Below, one piece after another: positions 23,091 to 24,785 of a stretch of DNA of 24,785 nucleotides. Position numbers and translations under genes: made by a program. The notes beneath the pieces were generated by a model that searched no databases, was not told the DNA's origin, and saw nothing but the letters and a program-made list of their open reading frames with translations. Numbering within the stretch: position 1 is the stretch's first letter; the number at the start of each line of letters is the position of its first letter. The stretch spans positions 1 through 24,785 of the forward strand of contig DKWG01000020.1 of assembly GCA_002491605.1 (NCBI GenBank), in the 5' to 3' direction. The stretch is from Ruminococcus sp. UBA7158. Lineage in GTDB: Bacteria > Bacillota > Clostridia > Oscillospirales > Ruminococcaceae.

Positions 23091-24674
23091 ATGCCTATTA
23101 TAGTTATGAACATCCAAACACCGCCCTCGGCGACTAACGAGGATAAGATAGACGCTGCACTCAAAGCAGTATCACTCAGTCAGTCCGACATTGAAAACGC
23201 AGGGATATACAAATCATCGATTGACGCAAGAAAGAGAACGGATATTCACTTTGTCAGCTCGGTTATGCTGACGCTTAAGTCAAAAGCACTTGAGGAGAAA
23301 TTGTGCAGACGATATAAAAACGTCAAATATGTTGAAGAGCTTCATCTGAATCCGACAATATCAAAAGAAAAGCGTTCCGGAAGGGTAGTGATATCCGGCT
23401 TCGGACCGTGCGGTATGTTTTGCGCACTTTTGTTGTCAGAATACGGATATAAGCCTATTGTTTTAGAGCGTGGAGCGGATGTTGATGAAAGAGTAAAGGC
23501 TGTTGAGGGCTTTTGGGGCGGCAAAGAGCTTGACGAGCGCACAAACGTTCAGTTCGGCGAGGGCGGCGCAGGAACCTTTTCCGACGGCAAGCTCACCACA
23601 AGAATAAACGATCCGCTTATAAGATATGTCCTGAAAAGATTCTGCGAATTCGGCGCACCGAAGGAAATTTTGTATGAAGCAAAGCCCCATCTGGGAACTG
23701 ACAATCTTCGCGGGATAGTAAAAGGGATACGTCAAAGAATTATTGCCAACGGCGGTGAGATTAGGTTTAAAACTAAGCTTACTGATTTTACTCTTCAAAA
23801 CGGACAGCTTAGGTCAGTTGCGACTGAACACGACAGCATAGAAGCATCTGCATTAGTTTTGGCAATAGGACATTCTGCAAGAGATACCTTTGAAATGCTC
23901 TTAAATAAGGGCATGATTTTAGCTCCGAAGCCGTTTTCGGTCGGAGCAAGAATAGAGCATACGCAAAAAAGCGTTGATGAAAGCCTTTACGGTAGCTTTT
24001 CGGGAAGTGCAGGCTTGCCTAAAGGTGAGTATCAGCTTTCGCTCAGAAAGCCCGACGGCCGAGCGGTCTATACTTTTTGTATGTGCCCGGGAGGAAGCGT
24101 TGTGGCAGCGCAAAGCGAGCTGAACACAGTTGTGACAAACGGAATGAGCGAGCACTCAAGAGACAAGGAAAATGCAAACTCCGCACTCGTTGTGTCGGTG
24201 TCGCCAAATGATTTCGGTTCGAATCCGCTTGACGGTGTGAAATTTGCACGTAAGATAGAACAGCGTGCGTTTGCGCTTTCAGGCGGATACCGTGCTCCTG
24301 CGTCTACGGTAGGAGATTTCATAGGCGACAGCTCAAAGCCGTCGGTAACAGCAAGCTACAAGCCCGGCGTTGTACCGTGCAATTTGAACAAGCTGTTTCC
24401 TAAGCTTGTGTCTGATATGATGAAGGAGGGCATACATAAGTTTTCGTCGGAGATGAAATGCTTTGCTGATAAAGGAGCAATGCTTACCGCCCCCGAGACA
24501 AGAACGTCCTCGCCCGTTCGCATAACAAGGGATGATAATATGTGCGCTTTGGGAGTGTCAAATATCTATCCTGCCGGGGAAGGAGCAGGGTATGCAGGAG
24601 GAATAATGTCGGCGGCGGTAGACGGTCTTAAGGCTGCAATGGCGATTATGGCGAGCTTTGCACCGAATGTGTGA
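23091..24674 (+). CDS. FAD-dependent oxidoreductase of the COG2509 type
   Basis: 527 residues from ATG 23091 with AGGAG ~8 nt upstream. Residues 1-~90 form the N-terminal domain usual in this family (IDARKRTDIHFVSSV). Residues ~98-130 hold the dinucleotide-binding motif GFGPCG with the downstream acidic VLERG. Then FGEGGAGTFSDGKLTTR, KPFSVGARIEH, FCMCPGGSVVAA and the C-terminal FAD motif IYPAGEGAGYAGGIMSAAVDGLKAA. These match uncharacterised FAD-dependent dehydrogenases that are widespread in Firmicutes; substrate unknown. Two Cys in FCMCPGG are typical of the family. It follows a terminator, so it probably has its own weak promoter in 23046-23080. glmM, often linked to cdaAR, is not in the window. 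Confidence 0.9.
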   Translation: MPIIVMNIQTPPSATNEDKIDAALKAVSLSQSDIENAGIYKSSIDARKRTDIHFVSSVMLTLKSKALEEKLCRRYKNVKYVEELHLNPTISKEKRSGRVVISGFGPCGMFCALLLSEYGYKPIVLERGADVDERVKAVEGFWGGKELDERTNVQFGEGGAGTFSDGKLTTRINDPLIRYVLKRFCEFGAPKEILYEAKPHLGTDNLRGIVKGIRQRIIANGGEIRFKTKLTDFTLQNGQLRSVATEHDSIEASALVLAIGHSARDTFEMLLNKGMILAPKPFSVGARIEHTQKSVDESLYGSFSGSAGLPKGEYQLSLRKPDGRAVYTFCMCPGGSVVAAQSELNTVVTNGMSEHSRDKENANSALVVSVSPNDFGSNPLDGVKFARKIEQRAFALSGGYRAPASTVGDFIGDSSKPSVTASYKPGVVPCNLNKLFPKLVSDMMKEGIHKFSSEMKCFADKGAMLTAPETRTSSPVRITRDDNMCALGVSNIYPAGEGAGYAGGIMSAAVDGLKAAMAIMASFAPNV

Positions 24675-24771
24675 CACTGATAAATATCTGCATTAAAGTT
24701 TTGTAAAATAATACGGCTAATGTATGTGCTAAAATGATAAGACCCAACAAAAAAGAGAAATGCCAAACGAG

Positions 24772-24783
24772 ATATGGTATAAT
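24772..24783 (+). promoter_or_regulatory. Extended -10 promoter core at the right edge
   Basis: TGG precedes a perfect TATAAT (24778-24783), an extended -10 form. No good -35 is visible 17 nt upstream. It probably serves a gene beyond the window. The rest of 24675-24785 shows no gene. Confidence 0.4.
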
Positions 24784-24785
24784 AA

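Noticed and set aside
1..24785. CRISPR arrays, tRNA or rRNA genes, insertion sequences, prophage
   Set aside because: No regularly spaced repeats, no tRNA-like cloverleaf, no rRNA motifs and no transposase, integrase or phage gene were seen.

Overview
The window looks like a chromosomal segment of a low-to-mid GC Firmicute, most likely a gut Clostridia of the Oscillospiraceae/Ruminococcaceae type. The reasons are AAGGAGG-type ribosome sites, sigma-A-like TTGNNN-17-TATAAT promoters, a fused IspD-IspF, a ProB without PUA domain, a CdaA/YbbR pair, and a DUF3343 protein next to a cysteine desulfurase-family protein. Family placement is inference. No rRNA, tRNA, CRISPR, insertion sequence or phage gene is visible.

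Layout. 1-831: 3' end of uvrA (+). 995-~3540: a very long ECF-type sigma factor with a TPR-like and duplicated C-terminal extension (+). ~3541-6411: a fructose operon on the minus strand (fruR-fruK-fruA). fruR and fruK are intact, but fruA carries two frameshifts and has lost most of its IIC domain where it meets the sigma gene tail to tail. 6690-8717: comEC (-), with a degenerate C-terminal beta-lactamase-like domain. 8810-10864: a secreted GH30-type glycosidase lipoprotein with a C-terminal F5/8 type C module (-), with its own promoter. 10952-12260: two membrane proteins of unknown function (-). 12308-15824: a minus-strand run of a small membrane protein, a D-2-hydroxyacid dehydrogenase, proB and proA, read from a promoter at 16009-16037 through a 178-nt structured leader. 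16290-17732: an NCS2/AzgA-type purine permease (+), divergent from that run. 17875-19032: ispDF (+). 19188-20577: a DUF3343 protein and a cysteine desulfurase-like enzyme (+). 20798-22994: cdaA-cdaR (+). 23091-24674: a COG2509-type FAD oxidoreductase (+). A TG-TATAAT promoter core sits at the right edge, probably for the next gene.

Function. Most genes are housekeeping: DNA repair, DNA uptake, proline synthesis, isoprenoid precursors, purine uptake, sulfur handling and c-di-AMP signalling. The accessory part is the left third. There the sigma factor carries its own large sensory-looking extension and has no adjacent anti-sigma gene, and the fructose operon has lost its transporter while its kinase, regulator and promoter look intact. 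The sigma/fruA junction near 3540 is either a real deletion that removed both 3' ends or an assembly join. It is the first thing to verify.
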